DNA from: RGIG7213 sp045540335
GTDB taxonomy: Bacteria > Bacillota > Clostridia > Oscillospirales > CAG-272
Reading direction: 5' to 3'
NCBI GenBank assembly: GCA_045540335.1
Contig: JAZQHC010000037.1
Span: forward strand, 1 to 64,000
Length of the DNA stretch: 64,000 nt
The notes under the pieces were generated by a model that saw only the letters and a program-made list of their open reading frames with translations, did not search any database and had not been told where the DNA came from. This document shows positions 42,187-51,737 of the stretch, one piece after another. Numbering within the stretch: position 1 is the stretch's first letter; the number at the start of each line of letters is the position of its first letter. The position numbers were made by a program, and so were the translations under genes.

Positions 42187-42210
42187 GTATATACTCATAT
42201 AAGTATATAC
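42187..42210. promoter_or_regulatory. palindromic operator candidate between SLOG pseudogene and XRE gene
   Basis: A perfect 9-bp inverted repeat, GTATATACT and AGTATATAC with a 6-base centre, lies in the middle of the divergent intergenic space. It would suit binding by the small XRE protein encoded next to it. Confidence 0.6.
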
Positions 42211-42273
42211 CTAAATAGAGAAATTGTCAACAGGGTATATATCTTATAAAATATATATCGAGGAGGGGTGTTA

Positions 42274-42489
42274 ATGGTAAGACTAACGATAGACAAATAC
42301 CTTGATAAGCGCGGCATTACCCGTTACGAGCTGGCAAAAAGAACAGAGGTTAAATTTCAAACGATAGACCGATATTATAAAAACCGTGTCGTTCGCTACG
42401 ACAGTTACGTTTTAGACCGTATATGTTCTGCCCTTGGATGCGATCTGTGCGATATTATCCAATACGTTAAAGAAGATGAAAAACAATAA
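42274..42489 (+). CDS. small XRE/HTH_26-type regulator
   Basis: A 71-residue single-domain helix-turn-helix protein (DKRGITRYELAKRTEVKFQTIDRYY, quoted in part; then ICSALGCDLCDIIQY), of the YozG/HTH_26 type. The ATG at 42274 follows a strong AGGAGGGG site. It is probably an autoregulated repressor, perhaps using the palindrome at 42187. A bidirectional terminator follows. Confidence 0.9.
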   Translation: MVRLTIDKYLDKRGITRYELAKRTEVKFQTIDRYYKNRVVRYDSYVLDRICSALGCDLCDIIQYVKEDEKQ

Positions 42490-42524
42490 TATTTTTTCTG
42501 CCCGAAGGATATTTATACAAAAAT

Positions 42525-42578
42525 AAAAAACGATGCAAGGTGTTGTGCCGTATCGGCACAGCCGTTGCATCGTTTTTT
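42525..42578. terminator. bidirectional terminator between the HTH gene and plsY
   Basis: A 14-bp outer stem (42525-42538 with 42565-42578) with an inner TGTGCCG/CGGCACA stem, A6 and T6 feet. Confidence 0.9.
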
Positions 42579-42617
42579 GCTGTTATTTAAAGTAAAGTGC
42601 TTGGATTGGAAAAGTAA

Positions 42618-43250
42618 TTATTTTTTTTTGATTCTTTCAAGCTCTTTTTCTTTTCGCCAAAGATAACTGATCCTTACTTCGGTTCCTGATAATATTCGCT
42701 TTATATTTTCTGTGTGCTTAATGAGTATTATTACCGCTATGGCAAACAGCATAAGCGCACCTATGATATCTTCTGATATTACAATGTAAACGATAGGGAA
42801 AATAACGGATGCAGTCATCGGAACGAAGCAAATGTAATCTGTTATCAAGGCAATTACAAGCTCTAAGAAAAGAAACACGAAAAATAACTTCCAGTTGTAC
42901 ATAATAAGCATTCCGCCGTAGCAAGCCAAGCCCTTTCCGCCTTTAAAGTGCATATAAAACGGAAAAATGTGCCCCAAAATACACGCAACACCGCAAAGCA
43001 CGGCAGAGGATTCCACCTCTGCAAACAGATGCCGGCAAACGAATATAGCCAAACACGTTTTGCCTATATCGGTCAACGCACATAAAACGCCGGCAAGCTT
43101 GCCGAAGTTCAAAAGTGCGTTTGAAGCACCTGCATTGCCCGAGCCTATCTTCCGTATATCTACGCCCTTTATCAATCCAAGTATATAAGACGGATTAAAA
43201 GTGCCGACAAGATATCCTATCAAAACGCACAACAAACATTGTATGACCAT
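42618..43250 (-). CDS. plsY: glycerol-3-phosphate acyltransferase PlsY
   Basis: Transfers acyl from acyl-phosphate to glycerol 3-phosphate, the first step of phospholipid synthesis, in the membrane. The 210-residue protein has five helices and the three PlsY motifs: SGNAGASNALLNFGK, HIFPFYMHFKGGKGLA and the C-terminal HTENIKRILSGTE. An AGAGGG site precedes the ATG. Confidence 0.96.
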   Translation of the reverse strand: MVIQCLLCVLIGYLVGTFNPSYILGLIKGVDIRKIGSGNAGASNALLNFGKLAGVLCALTDIGKTCLAIFVCRHLFAEVESSAVLCGVACILGHIFPFYMHFKGGKGLACYGGMLIMYNWKLFFVFLFLELVIALITDYICFVPMTASVIFPIVYIVISEDIIGALMLFAIAVIILIKHTENIKRILSGTEVRISYLWRKEKELERIKKK

Positions 43251-43411
43251 AAATATCCCTCTTCCCTACATCGAAGTATATAACTTTTTGATTAAAATAC
43301 GGCAAAATACCGTATTCTATGTATCGTTGCAAATAATTTCGGCGAAATTGTGAAAATGCCAATAAAAGCACGGCAAAAACAAACGATTACACTTTACACT
43401 AACAAAGAAAC

Positions 43412-43438
43412 CTCAACCGAAGTTCAATTATGTATCAA
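43412..43438 (-). promoter_or_regulatory. three direct repeats at 11-bp spacing at the 3' end of the kinase gene
   Basis: On the minus strand TTGAT, TTGAA and TTGAG occur at 11-bp steps (plus-strand starts 43434, 43423, 43412), overlapping the kinase stop codon and pointing to plsY. The same pattern occurs upstream of the response regulator at 45201-45227. Confidence 0.5.
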
Positions 43439-44486
43439 CTTTTTTTGAATTTTTTTGCACTGGTAAATATACGGAGAATCTGCAGCCATTTTGCGGAAGA
43501 TTTTCAAAATCAATGCTTCCGCCGTGTAAGGTCAGTATTTTTTTAACAAGCGCCAATCCAAGACCGTTTCCGTTTTGCTTGTGCGAGCTGTCTGCTTGAT
43601 AAAATTTGTCGAATATGTGCTTTTGTGCCTCTTTTGGAATACCTTGCCCCTCGTCGTCTATAACGAAATTCACGGAATCATCGTTTTTGCGAAGCTCTAT
43701 GGTTATTTTGCCGCCGACAGGGCTGAACTTTATTGCGTTGTCGATAAGATTCGTCCATACGTGAAACAGCAGCCCGTCGTTACCTGTGAAGGTTACGTTT
43801 TGCATTTCAATATCAAAATCTGTTTCTTTTTCCGCCCATTTAGGCTCTAACAGCATAACGGCACGGCGTATTTGCTCGTCTAAACGGAAGGTAGCCGTTT
43901 TTGATTCTATGGCGGTATTGTCTATTTTTGAAAGCAATAAAATATTGCCCACAAGCTCTGAAAGACGCCGCGTGTTAAACAGGATTTTATCGATATATTC
44001 CTTACCTGCGGGGCTTAAATTTTCTTCGCTTTGAAGAAGCGTGGCGTAACCTTCAACCGCGCTTACGGGTGTTTTTATCTCGTGTGATACGTTTGAAACG
44101 AAGTCTGTTTTAAGTATTTCCGTGGCGCTTAATTCCCGCGCCATAAGGTTGAAGCTTTCGTATATGTTTTGTATTTCGCGTATCTTGCCCGATTGTTCAA
44201 GCGTGATGTTGAAGTTGCCGCTTGCAACTTGTGTCATTGCCTTGCTTAAACGTCTTATGGGGTACAGTATTTTCTGGTTTACGAATGCTGAAATGAAAAA
44301 GCCCACCGTAAGGCTGATAAGCCACAGCCAAAGCATTGAAGGTGTATCAAGCGCAACGTCTAAAACGTGCGATAATACCGTAGCAATACCAACCGTTGCC
44401 GTTATTTCGCACATAACGATAATGGTGAACATTATCGTTATATTCAGGCGCGGCTTTTCGTTTTTGTTTTTTTTCTTTCTTCTCAC
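43428..44486 (-). CDS. sensor histidine kinase
   Basis: A 352-residue HisKA kinase. Two membrane helices (about 15-40 and 50-70) enclose only a very short outside loop, so sensing is probably intramembrane. Then come a HAMP domain (about 70-122), HisKA with H135 in FVSNVSHEIKTP, and HATPase with NLIDNAIKFSP, DDEGQGI and GNGLGLALV. It overlaps the response-regulator gene by 4 bp. Intramembrane-sensing kinases in Firmicutes often report cell-envelope stress; that is inference here. Confidence 0.95.
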   Translation of the reverse strand: MRRKKKNKNEKPRLNITIMFTIIVMCEITATVGIATVLSHVLDVALDTPSMLWLWLISLTVGFFISAFVNQKILYPIRRLSKAMTQVASGNFNITLEQSGKIREIQNIYESFNLMARELSATEILKTDFVSNVSHEIKTPVSAVEGYATLLQSEENLSPAGKEYIDKILFNTRRLSELVGNILLLSKIDNTAIESKTATFRLDEQIRRAVMLLEPKWAEKETDFDIEMQNVTFTGNDGLLFHVWTNLIDNAIKFSPVGGKITIELRKNDDSVNFVIDDEGQGIPKEAQKHIFDKFYQADSSHKQNGNGLGLALVKKILTLHGGSIDFENLPQNGCRFSVYLPVQKNSKKVDT

Positions 44487-45154
44487 AGCTTTACCACCTT
44501 ATAACCAAGACCGCGCATGGTTACTATTTTGAAATCCCCGTTATTCTTGAATTTTTCTCGCAATCTTCCTATATGCACCTCTACGGTGTGCGAATCTGTT
44601 TCGCTGTCGTACCCCCAAATATCGTCCATCAACTGCTGGCGTGTGAATATTTTGCCGGGGTATGAAGCCATTTTATATAACAGCATAAACTCTTTTTGCG
44701 GTAAAATAAGCCGTTCTGTTTCGGTTATTACAGCCAAAGAATCGTATTCCATGGTGGTGTTGCCGATGGTTTGCCTTCTTTCGCTTATCATTTTTGCCCT
44801 GCGTAAAAGCGCGCTTACCCTTAACAGCATTTCGTTTACGTTTATCGGCTTTACCATATAATCGTCGCTGCCTGAAAGAAAGCCCTTTTCCATATCGTCA
44901 AACGCATCCTTGGCGGTTATCATCAGCACGGGGGTAGAATCATTGCAGGTGCGAAGCATACGCACAAGCTCGTATCCGTCGATAACGGGCATCATAATAT
45001 CTGATATTATAAGGTCAAATTTTTCGCGCTCGATAGCGTCCAACGCCTCTTTACCGTTGGAAACACCCGTTACGGAATATCCGTTTTTTATAAGAACGTG
45101 GCCGAAAAGCTGGCGCAGCTCCCTATCGTCTTCAGCGATCAGTATTTGAAACAT
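44483..45154 (-). CDS. OmpR/PhoB-family response regulator
   Basis: A 223-residue regulator with a receiver domain (acidic EDD at 8-10, phospho-acceptor D52 in IISDIMMPVIDG, conserved K in DDYMVKPIN) and a winged-helix DNA-binding domain (about 128-223, DSETDSHTVEVHIGRLREK). The ATG at 45154 has an AAGGAG site; the open frame upstream to 45208 overlaps the control region. It is transcribed first, with the kinase gene coupled by overlap. Confidence 0.96.
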   Translation of the reverse strand: MFQILIAEDDRELRQLFGHVLIKNGYSVTGVSNGKEALDAIEREKFDLIISDIMMPVIDGYELVRMLRTCNDSTPVLMITAKDAFDDMEKGFLSGSDDYMVKPINVNEMLLRVSALLRRAKMISERRQTIGNTTMEYDSLAVITETERLILPQKEFMLLYKMASYPGKIFTRQQLMDDIWGYDSETDSHTVEVHIGRLREKFKNNGDFKIVTMRGLGYKVVKL

Positions 45155-45200
45155 ATCGCAATACTCCTTATCAGAAATGCTTTTATAATACCGTGTTATA

Positions 45201-45227
45201 TTCAACACAGCCTCAACCGTACTTCAA
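45201..45227 (-). promoter_or_regulatory. three direct repeats at 11-bp spacing before the response regulator
   Basis: On the minus strand TTGAA, TTGAG and TTGAA occur at exact 11-bp steps (plus-strand starts 45223, 45212, 45201), ending 10 bp before a TATTAT box (45190-45185). PhoB/OmpR-type regulators bind 11-bp direct repeats in this position, so autoregulation is likely. Confidence 0.6.
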
Positions 45228-45414
45228 CATTCGTTGAAAAATATCACCTTTTATGATAGCACAGTTGTAAAAAATATTCAAGGTGGATTTTGCAAATATA
45301 TCGTCGGCGACGGCGTTGCGATAATTATCTTTTTTAATTTATTTATTATTTGTTAATTGAATTAAATAGTTGGATGTGATATCATTATAATAATATGTTC
45401 AAAATGGAGGAGTC

Positions 45415-46311
45415 ATGGCTGAATTTATCAGATCGTTCAACAACGGCATCTACGGTTTTTTAGGGCAATTAAAATCCATGTCGGTGGTAGATTACATAGA
45501 TATTGCAATAGTTGCCGTATTGCTTTACCAGCTTTACAAGTTTATCAGAGGGCGCAGGGCGGGGAAGCTTGCCGCAGGCGTTATGCTTCTCGTTTTGATA
45601 TTCATTATCAGTGAATTTGCAGGTATGAATGCACTTGGATTTTTATTGTCTAATATATTCCAGGTGGGTATAATTTCCGTTATAATACTTTTTCAGCCCG
45701 AAATACGCTCGGCACTTGAAAAGGTGGGGGCAGAACCCTTCAGGGGTCTGCGTAATATTACCGACCAAAAATCAAACGCAGATATTGCAGTTGCAATAAA
45801 GCACCTTTGCGACGCCGTGTGCGATATGGCAAAAACGAAAACGGGCGCTTTGCTTGTAATAGAAAGAACCACGAAGCTTGGCGATATAATCAAAACGGGT
45901 ACGGTTATAAACGCAAATATCACGTCTTTGCTTGTTAAAAACGTATTTTTCAATAAAGCCCCCCTGCACGACGGTGCGGCAATTATCGTAGGCACGCGCC
46001 TTTACGCGGCGGGATGCTTTTTACCGCTTTCCGAAAAGGAAGATATAATAGCAGACCTGGGCACAAGACACAGGGCAGCCATTGGAATGAGTGAGAACAG
46101 TGACGCCATAGTAATAGTGGTAAGCGAAGAAACGGGCACGATTTCAATGGCCTTGAACGGCGAATTACGAAGAAATCTTGATTATAACTCTCTTTCAAAT
46201 CAATTATCCTCGCTTTTGCTTTCCAACACCAAAAAAGCGAAAGACGAGAAAAAGGTAAGCAAAAGTATCTTTAAATTCATAGGCAGAAAGGATGAAGACG
46301 ATGGCAATTGA
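45415..46311 (+). CDS. cdaA: diadenylate cyclase CdaA
   Basis: Makes c-di-AMP from two ATP at the membrane. The 298-residue protein has three N-terminal helices (about 25-100) and a DAC domain (about 120-245) with the catalytic LHDGAAIIV and TRHRAAIG motifs intact. A GGAGG site precedes the ATG. It overlaps cdaR by 11 bp. The usual third gene, glmM, is not next to it. Confidence 0.97.
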   Translation: MAEFIRSFNNGIYGFLGQLKSMSVVDYIDIAIVAVLLYQLYKFIRGRRAGKLAAGVMLLVLIFIISEFAGMNALGFLLSNIFQVGIISVIILFQPEIRSALEKVGAEPFRGLRNITDQKSNADIAVAIKHLCDAVCDMAKTKTGALLVIERTTKLGDIIKTGTVINANITSLLVKNVFFNKAPLHDGAAIIVGTRLYAAGCFLPLSEKEDIIADLGTRHRAAIGMSENSDAIVIVVSEETGTISMALNGELRRNLDYNSLSNQLSSLLLSNTKKAKDEKKVSKSIFKFIGRKDEDDGN

Positions 46312-47557
46312 AGAAAACGCAGCCGTTGAAGGCGAGTATAAAGTAAAGCGCAACAAAATTGCAGACCATATTGCAAAGGTTCTTGCCGTGATAACCGCCG
46401 TTTTTATCTGGCTTTACGCTGTGGGTACTGATACGAGAATAGAAGAAAAGGTGTTTACTTCAAACGAAATAGAAATAACGGGTGTTGCAAGCCAGCTTTC
46501 CGTTATATACGGAAACGGCGAAACGGCAGACGTTACGATAGCAGGCAGATACTCTGACGTTAATGCAATGCGAAAAAGCGATATTCATGCATACGTTGAT
46601 GCAAGCGGAATCACACAGGCAGGGCAGTATAATTTGCCCGTCAGCGTTAAATTGGATAACGGTATTACCTTGTCAAGCGTTTACCCCGAACAGATAACTG
46701 TTTATGTTTCCGTAAATCAGAAAAAACAAATACCCATTCAGGTAAAGCCCACCGATTACCAGATACCTGATGGATGTACGCTTTCGGCCGTTGTAAAGGG
46801 TGCAGGCTACATAACGGTTGAAGGGCCGATAGACGTGCTTGAAAATATATCCTACGCCGGCGCGCAGATAGCACCCGGTAAAATATCAGATTCGGTAACG
46901 ATAGTTGCACCTGTATCGCTTTACAGCGAGAACGGTACGGTGTTTACAAGCCCGTACGTAACTATGTCGGCAAACGAGGTAACGGTGAAAGCAACCGTTC
47001 TTCTTGAAAAGGAAATACCTATCGTTGTGCAAAGCGCAAACGGATTTTATAACGAACATAATACGGAAATAACGGTAGATCCCCCGTCTATCACGGTAAG
47101 GGGAGATGTATCGTACGTATCTACCCTTAAAGAAATAGTTGCCACCACGGTTGACGAAACGCAGATAACATCAGATACGGTGATCTACGTTGCAATATCC
47201 TTGCCGGAAGGTGTAGAAAACGTAAGCGGATACGAAAGCGCTACCGTAAAGATCAAGCATACGGGTTCTGTTACCAAGGATTTCCTTATCGGCGCTGAAA
47301 ATATTGTGATAAATAATGCTCCCGAGGGTAAGATATATCAGTTAGCAGAGGAATTTCTTACCGTTACCGTAAGAATGGATAAAAATAGCTCTTACTCCGC
47401 TTTTATGACGGCAGAGGATATAAGCGTAACGCTTGATTTTTCCGCGTATTCCGATGCCAACGGCAGATATAACGTACCTGCACAGGTGATTGTAAAAAGC
47501 AACGGCGATGCCGTTTATAAGGTTGGAAGTTATTATATGCCGGTGGTATTTTCATGA
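46301..47557 (+). CDS. cdaR: YbbR-domain regulator CdaR
   Basis: A 418-residue protein with one N-terminal membrane helix (about 27-45, VLAVITAVFIWLYAVG) and four YbbR-like beta domains outside, each with repeating TVYVSVNQKKQIPI-like or TVKATVLLEKEIPI-like strands. It binds and modulates CdaA. The ATG at 46301 is preferred over that at 46292 because of its spacing from AAAGGA; the difference is three codons. It overlaps the next gene by 4 bp. Confidence 0.95.
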   Translation: MAIEENAAVEGEYKVKRNKIADHIAKVLAVITAVFIWLYAVGTDTRIEEKVFTSNEIEITGVASQLSVIYGNGETADVTIAGRYSDVNAMRKSDIHAYVDASGITQAGQYNLPVSVKLDNGITLSSVYPEQITVYVSVNQKKQIPIQVKPTDYQIPDGCTLSAVVKGAGYITVEGPIDVLENISYAGAQIAPGKISDSVTIVAPVSLYSENGTVFTSPYVTMSANEVTVKATVLLEKEIPIVVQSANGFYNEHNTEITVDPPSITVRGDVSYVSTLKEIVATTVDETQITSDTVIYVAISLPEGVENVSGYESATVKIKHTGSVTKDFLIGAENIVINNAPEGKIYQLAEEFLTVTVRMDKNSSYSAFMTAEDISVTLDFSAYSDANGRYNVPAQVIVKSNGDAVYKVGSYYMPVVFS

Positions 47558-49128
47558 AAAAAATCATAATAACCGATATAAAAGTTCCGCTTTCCGCGTT
47601 TAAAACCAACAATGATTTTGATCTTTACGCTTTACAAGAGGCTGAAAAAAGGCTGAAGCATACGGATGCGTTCGGCTTTGCCGTTTATAAAAAATCGCTT
47701 GACGTAAGAAAAAGGCATTTACCAACGTTCGTTTACTCTGTATCTGCTTTTTCAAACGGCAATATACCGCAGATAAAAGGCGTTACGGTTTACGACGGCG
47801 ATGCTTTCACGGTAAACCCGAAGGGAAAGAAAAAAGTGTGCGTCGTGGGCTTTGGCCCGTGCGGAATGTTTGCATCGCTGCTTCTTTCGGAATACGGCTT
47901 TGCACCCGTTGTTTACGAAAGGGGTGCAGACGTAGATAAAAGGGTCGAATTAACCGAAAGGTTTATTAACGGCGGCTCCCTTGATACGGAAACAAACGTG
48001 CAGTTCGGCGCAGGCGGCGCAGGTACGTTTTCAGACGGAAAGCTATATACCAGAATAAACGACCCGCTGTGTGATTACGTTTTAAAAACCTTGGTGCAGT
48101 TCGGCGCACCAAAGCAAGTGTTAACAAGTGCAAAGCCGCACGTCGGAACGGATATTCTGCGCGGCGTTGTTAAGGGAATATCGCAGCGCGTGTGTGAAAA
48201 CGGCGGTATTATAAAGTACAACACCCGTGTTGATAAGATCAGTGAAGAAAACGGCAAAATTACCGTTAGTTCGTCTGATGGGTGCAAATCGCAGTTCGAT
48301 GCGGTAATATTGGCTATCGGCCACAGCGCGCGCGATACGTACGATATGCTTTTGAAAAAAGACGTGTGCATAGTGCCGAAAGCTTATTCGGTCGGCGTCA
48401 GGGCAGAGCATCTGCAAGAAGATATCAACAACGCCCTTTACGGCAGCTTGTGCGATAAATACGGCGATATACTGCCCGTGGGCGAATATTCTCTTTCAGA
48501 CAGAAACGCGGCAAACAGGGGTGTATATACATTCTGTATGTGCCCGGGCGGCGTTGTGGTTCCTTCTTCATCCGAAGGGGGCGAAATATGCACCAATGGG
48601 ATGAGTTACAGTCAAAGAAACGGTAAATACGCAAATTCTGCAGTTTGCGTTTCAGTATTTCCCGAGGATTACGGAAATACCCCACGCGGTGCTATTGAAT
48701 TTCAAAGAAAGCTTGAAAGGTGTGCCTTTGAAAAGGCAGGGGCTGATTATTCCGCCCCGGTTATGACGGTTGGCGACCTGCTTAATAACAGAAAACACTC
48801 ACAGCCTTTATATACACCGTCTTATATGAACGGTAAATACACACTTTGCGACCTTGGGCAAATATTTCCGCAGTATATAACGAACGCGCTGAAAGAGGGC
48901 CTCGTTTCATTCGGGCGCAAATTAAAGGGATTTGACGCACCGCACGTTCCGCTTACGGGCGTAGAAACGCGTACGTCAGCCCCTGTAAGGATCATGAGGA
49001 ATGACGATATGCAAAGCGTGTCTATAAAAGGTGTATATCCGTGCGGCGAGGGCGCAGGATATGCAGGCGGCATAACGAGTGCCGCAGTTGACGGTATGCG
49101 CGCTGCGAAAGCCGTTATGGAAGGTTGA
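47554..49128 (+). CDS. NAD(P)/FAD-dependent oxidoreductase of COG2509 type
   Basis: A 524-residue flavoprotein. An N-terminal 90-residue domain is followed by the Rossmann GFGPCGMFASLLL motif (about 97-110), VYERGADVDKRV, and the family's GAGGAGTFSDGKLYTR and C-terminal GEGAGYAGGITSAAVDGM. These proteins are widespread in Clostridia, often named 'FAD-dependent dehydrogenase', without an agreed reaction. It is coupled to cdaR by a 4-bp overlap. Confidence 0.93.
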   Translation: MKKIIITDIKVPLSAFKTNNDFDLYALQEAEKRLKHTDAFGFAVYKKSLDVRKRHLPTFVYSVSAFSNGNIPQIKGVTVYDGDAFTVNPKGKKKVCVVGFGPCGMFASLLLSEYGFAPVVYERGADVDKRVELTERFINGGSLDTETNVQFGAGGAGTFSDGKLYTRINDPLCDYVLKTLVQFGAPKQVLTSAKPHVGTDILRGVVKGISQRVCENGGIIKYNTRVDKISEENGKITVSSSDGCKSQFDAVILAIGHSARDTYDMLLKKDVCIVPKAYSVGVRAEHLQEDINNALYGSLCDKYGDILPVGEYSLSDRNAANRGVYTFCMCPGGVVVPSSSEGGEICTNGMSYSQRNGKYANSAVCVSVFPEDYGNTPRGAIEFQRKLERCAFEKAGADYSAPVMTVGDLLNNRKHSQPLYTPSYMNGKYTLCDLGQIFPQYITNALKEGLVSFGRKLKGFDAPHVPLTGVETRTSAPVRIMRNDDMQSVSIKGVYPCGEGAGYAGGITSAAVDGMRAAKAVMEG

Positions 49129-49157
49129 TCGGCATTTGCCGAATGAAAGGATAATTT

Positions 49158-49613
49158 ATGATTGCAAAGTGCACGGTAATAGGCGTAAACGGTGATATTG
49201 CAACCGTCAGAACAGAAAGAAAAAGTGCGTGCGAGCAATGCCACGTATCAAACAACGGCAAAGGGTGCGGCGCGTGCGATCTTTTTCTTGGCGACGATAG
49301 CTTTACCGCCGAGGCGGAAAACCGTATAGGTGCGCGCGTAGGCGACGAGGTACAAGTGCAAACGCCCTCCTCTTACGTGATATTATCTTCCGCCTTGTTG
49401 TTTATATTGCCGCTTGCTTGTGCGGGGATATTTTATGCAGTCACATATTTTTGTATTTCAAATACGTACGCACCGATAGGCGCGTTGGCGGGGGTTTTGA
49501 TATCGTTTTTTACGGTATTTGCCGCTGAAAAAAAAGCACAAAAAAAGAAACCGAAAATAGTAATAACCCAAATAATTAACGAAAAACGGGGATTAAGTGA
49601 TGATACTCAGTAA
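49158..49613 (+). CDS. RseC/MucC-like membrane protein
   Basis: A 151-residue protein with an N-terminal cytosolic domain holding four cysteines (CEQCHVSNNGKGCGAC, a CxxC...CxxC likely metal or Fe-S site) and two membrane helices (about 75-100 and 105-122). This is the RseC/SoxR-reducing layout; in Clostridia it often accompanies Rnf-type or redox functions. It overlaps recJ by 14 bp. Confidence 0.9.
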   Translation: MIAKCTVIGVNGDIATVRTERKSACEQCHVSNNGKGCGACDLFLGDDSFTAEAENRIGARVGDEVQVQTPSSYVILSSALLFILPLACAGIFYAVTYFCISNTYAPIGALAGVLISFFTVFAAEKKAQKKKPKIVITQIINEKRGLSDDTQ

Positions 49614-51723
49614 AAATCAATGGATACTGAAAGAATATGATAAATTCAGCGCAGATGTGCTTGCATCCGCATTTGGGCTGAAATACCCCGTTTGCGCGTT
49701 GCTTGCCGCAAGGGGGCACAAAACACCCGAGCAAGCACGTCATTATCTTGAAAAGGATACGGCGGTACTGTACGATCCGTTTTTGATGAAGGATATGGAT
49801 AAAGCCGTAAGGCGTATATTTACCGCCGTGGAAAACGGCGAAAAGATAACGATATACGGTGATTACGACGTCGATGGGATAACCAGCGTGTGCCTTTTGC
49901 ACAAATACCTTGCAAAGCAAGGCTGCAACATCGGTTATTATATCCCCAGCAGAGAAAACGAGGGTTACGGCTTGAATACGGATGCAGTAGGAAAACTTAT
50001 AGATAAAGGCACTACCCTTATAATTACTGTGGATACGGGCATAACTGCCATAAACGAGGTGGAGTATGCAAAGTCCCACGGGGCAGACGTTATCGTTACC
50101 GACCACCACGAATGCTCGCAAAGCATTCCAAATGCGTGTGCTGTCGTAAACCCGAAGCGTAAGGATAACGAATATCCGTTTAAGGACCTTGCAGGCGTAG
50201 GGGTAGTGTTTAAGCTTATATGCGCTTGCGAGCAGTACAGGGCAACGGGCAAAACTTATACAGACCAATCCGATACGGATGCGAATATCAAAGCGGTAAG
50301 CGGCGTATGTATTGATTATTCGGATCTTACAGCCATCGGTACCGTTGCAGACGTTATGCCGCTGGTAGATGAAAACCGCCTGATAGTAAGCTTCGGTCTT
50401 AACAGACTTTCACATGGGGAAAACATAGGCATTTCCGCACTTGTCAAGGCAAGCGGCAATGCGGATTCTTATAAAAAAATGACGTCGTCCGTAATCAGCT
50501 TTACACTTGCGCCGCGAATAAACGCCGCGGGCAGAATGGGCACGGCAGAAATAGCCGTACAGCTTTTACTTACTGATGATAGCGAACAAGCAGACGATAT
50601 TGCACAGCAGCTTTGCCGTGCAAATGCAGAACGCCAAGGCGAGGAAATGAAAATAATGGCGTGTGCAGAAGAAATGATAAGCAGCGAAAATCTTGCCAAA
50701 ACGAAAAAAATTCTCGTGCTTTCGCACGATAATTGGCATCACGGCGTTATAGGTATAGTTGCCTCCAAGCTTACGGAAAAATACAATATTCCGTGCATAC
50801 TTATCTCATTCGAAGGGGCAGAGGGGGCAGGCAAGGGCTCGGGCAGAAGTATTGAAGGATTTAATCTTCACGGGGCTTTGCTTTACTGTGAAGATCTGCT
50901 GGAAAGATTCGGCGGCCACGCACTTGCCGCAGGACTTACCGTTTCGCGCGAAAGGTTTGATGAATTCAAGCACCGTATCGAGCAATACGCACAGGATAAT
51001 ATATCAGACGGTGATACGGTTAAAAAAATAGCCGTAGATATGCAGCTTGAACCGAAGGATATATCGCTTGCCGTAGCAGAGGAATTGCTTTTGCTTGAAC
51101 CTTACGGTACTTCAAATCCAACGCCGTTGTTTATGCTTTCCGATGCTGACGTGGTAAGTATCGGATGCACTGCCACTAATAAGCATTCGCGGATCGTTTT
51201 GGAAAAAAATAACGAAAAATTTCAATGCGTTATGTTTGGCAGAACCCCCGAAACCATCGGTATAACCGAAGGGGATAGAATAGATGTACTTTTTAACCTT
51301 GGCATTAACGTATATCGAGGCAGTAAAAGCAGGCAAATGATAATACGCGATATTGATTTTTGCAAGCAAACGTCGGAATACATACTAAAATGCGCGCAAA
51401 GAGCGCGGCAGGTCATCAAAGGCGAAGAAAAGGCGCAAATGTGCCACATTCCCAACAGGGGCGAATGTGCGGCAGTTTTCAAGATGCTTAAGGATATATC
51501 AAACGGCTCGTCGGGGGTAACGTTTGTAACGCCTATATTGGAAAAGGGCATCGGATATGAAAAGCTGTTGATCATAACAGAGGTTTTTGCACAGCTGGGC
51601 TTCATTTCATATACGTGGAATACCCCGTGGGAATTGGCGTTTGATATTATTCCGCAATCTTCCAAAAAGCCGTTGGAGGATTCGCCTCTTTACAAAAGAC
51701 TTAATCAAAATCTCTTTTCTTGA
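49600..51723 (+). CDS. recJ: single-stranded-DNA exonuclease RecJ
   Basis: A 707-residue 5'-3' ssDNA exonuclease used in recombination and repair. DHH motifs are intact: YGDYDVDGITS, VDTGI, VTDHHEC, PRINAAGRMG; DHHA1 has GSGRSIEGFNLH and FGGHALAAGLTV, and an OB domain follows. The C-terminal 130 residues are a Firmicutes-type extension. The ATG at 49600 is chosen over a GTG at 49597. Confidence 0.96.
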   Translation: MILSKNQWILKEYDKFSADVLASAFGLKYPVCALLAARGHKTPEQARHYLEKDTAVLYDPFLMKDMDKAVRRIFTAVENGEKITIYGDYDVDGITSVCLLHKYLAKQGCNIGYYIPSRENEGYGLNTDAVGKLIDKGTTLIITVDTGITAINEVEYAKSHGADVIVTDHHECSQSIPNACAVVNPKRKDNEYPFKDLAGVGVVFKLICACEQYRATGKTYTDQSDTDANIKAVSGVCIDYSDLTAIGTVADVMPLVDENRLIVSFGLNRLSHGENIGISALVKASGNADSYKKMTSSVISFTLAPRINAAGRMGTAEIAVQLLLTDDSEQADDIAQQLCRANAERQGEEMKIMACAEEMISSENLAKTKKILVLSHDNWHHGVIGIVASKLTEKYNIPCILISFEGAEGAGKGSGRSIEGFNLHGALLYCEDLLERFGGHALAAGLTVSRERFDEFKHRIEQYAQDNISDGDTVKKIAVDMQLEPKDISLAVAEELLLLEPYGTSNPTPLFMLSDADVVSIGCTATNKHSRIVLEKNNEKFQCVMFGRTPETIGITEGDRIDVLFNLGINVYRGSKSRQMIIRDIDFCKQTSEYILKCAQRARQVIKGEEKAQMCHIPNRGECAAVFKMLKDISNGSSGVTFVTPILEKGIGYEKLLIITEVFAQLGFISYTWNTPWELAFDIIPQSSKKPLEDSPLYKRLNQNLFS

Positions 51724-51737
51724 AATCAGGTATAGTT

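Noticed and set aside
43296..43316. Terminator after the kinase gene
   Set aside because: A 7-bp AATACGG/CCGTATT stem is present, but it is short, AT-rich and lacks a convincing T-run, so I do not list it as a feature.
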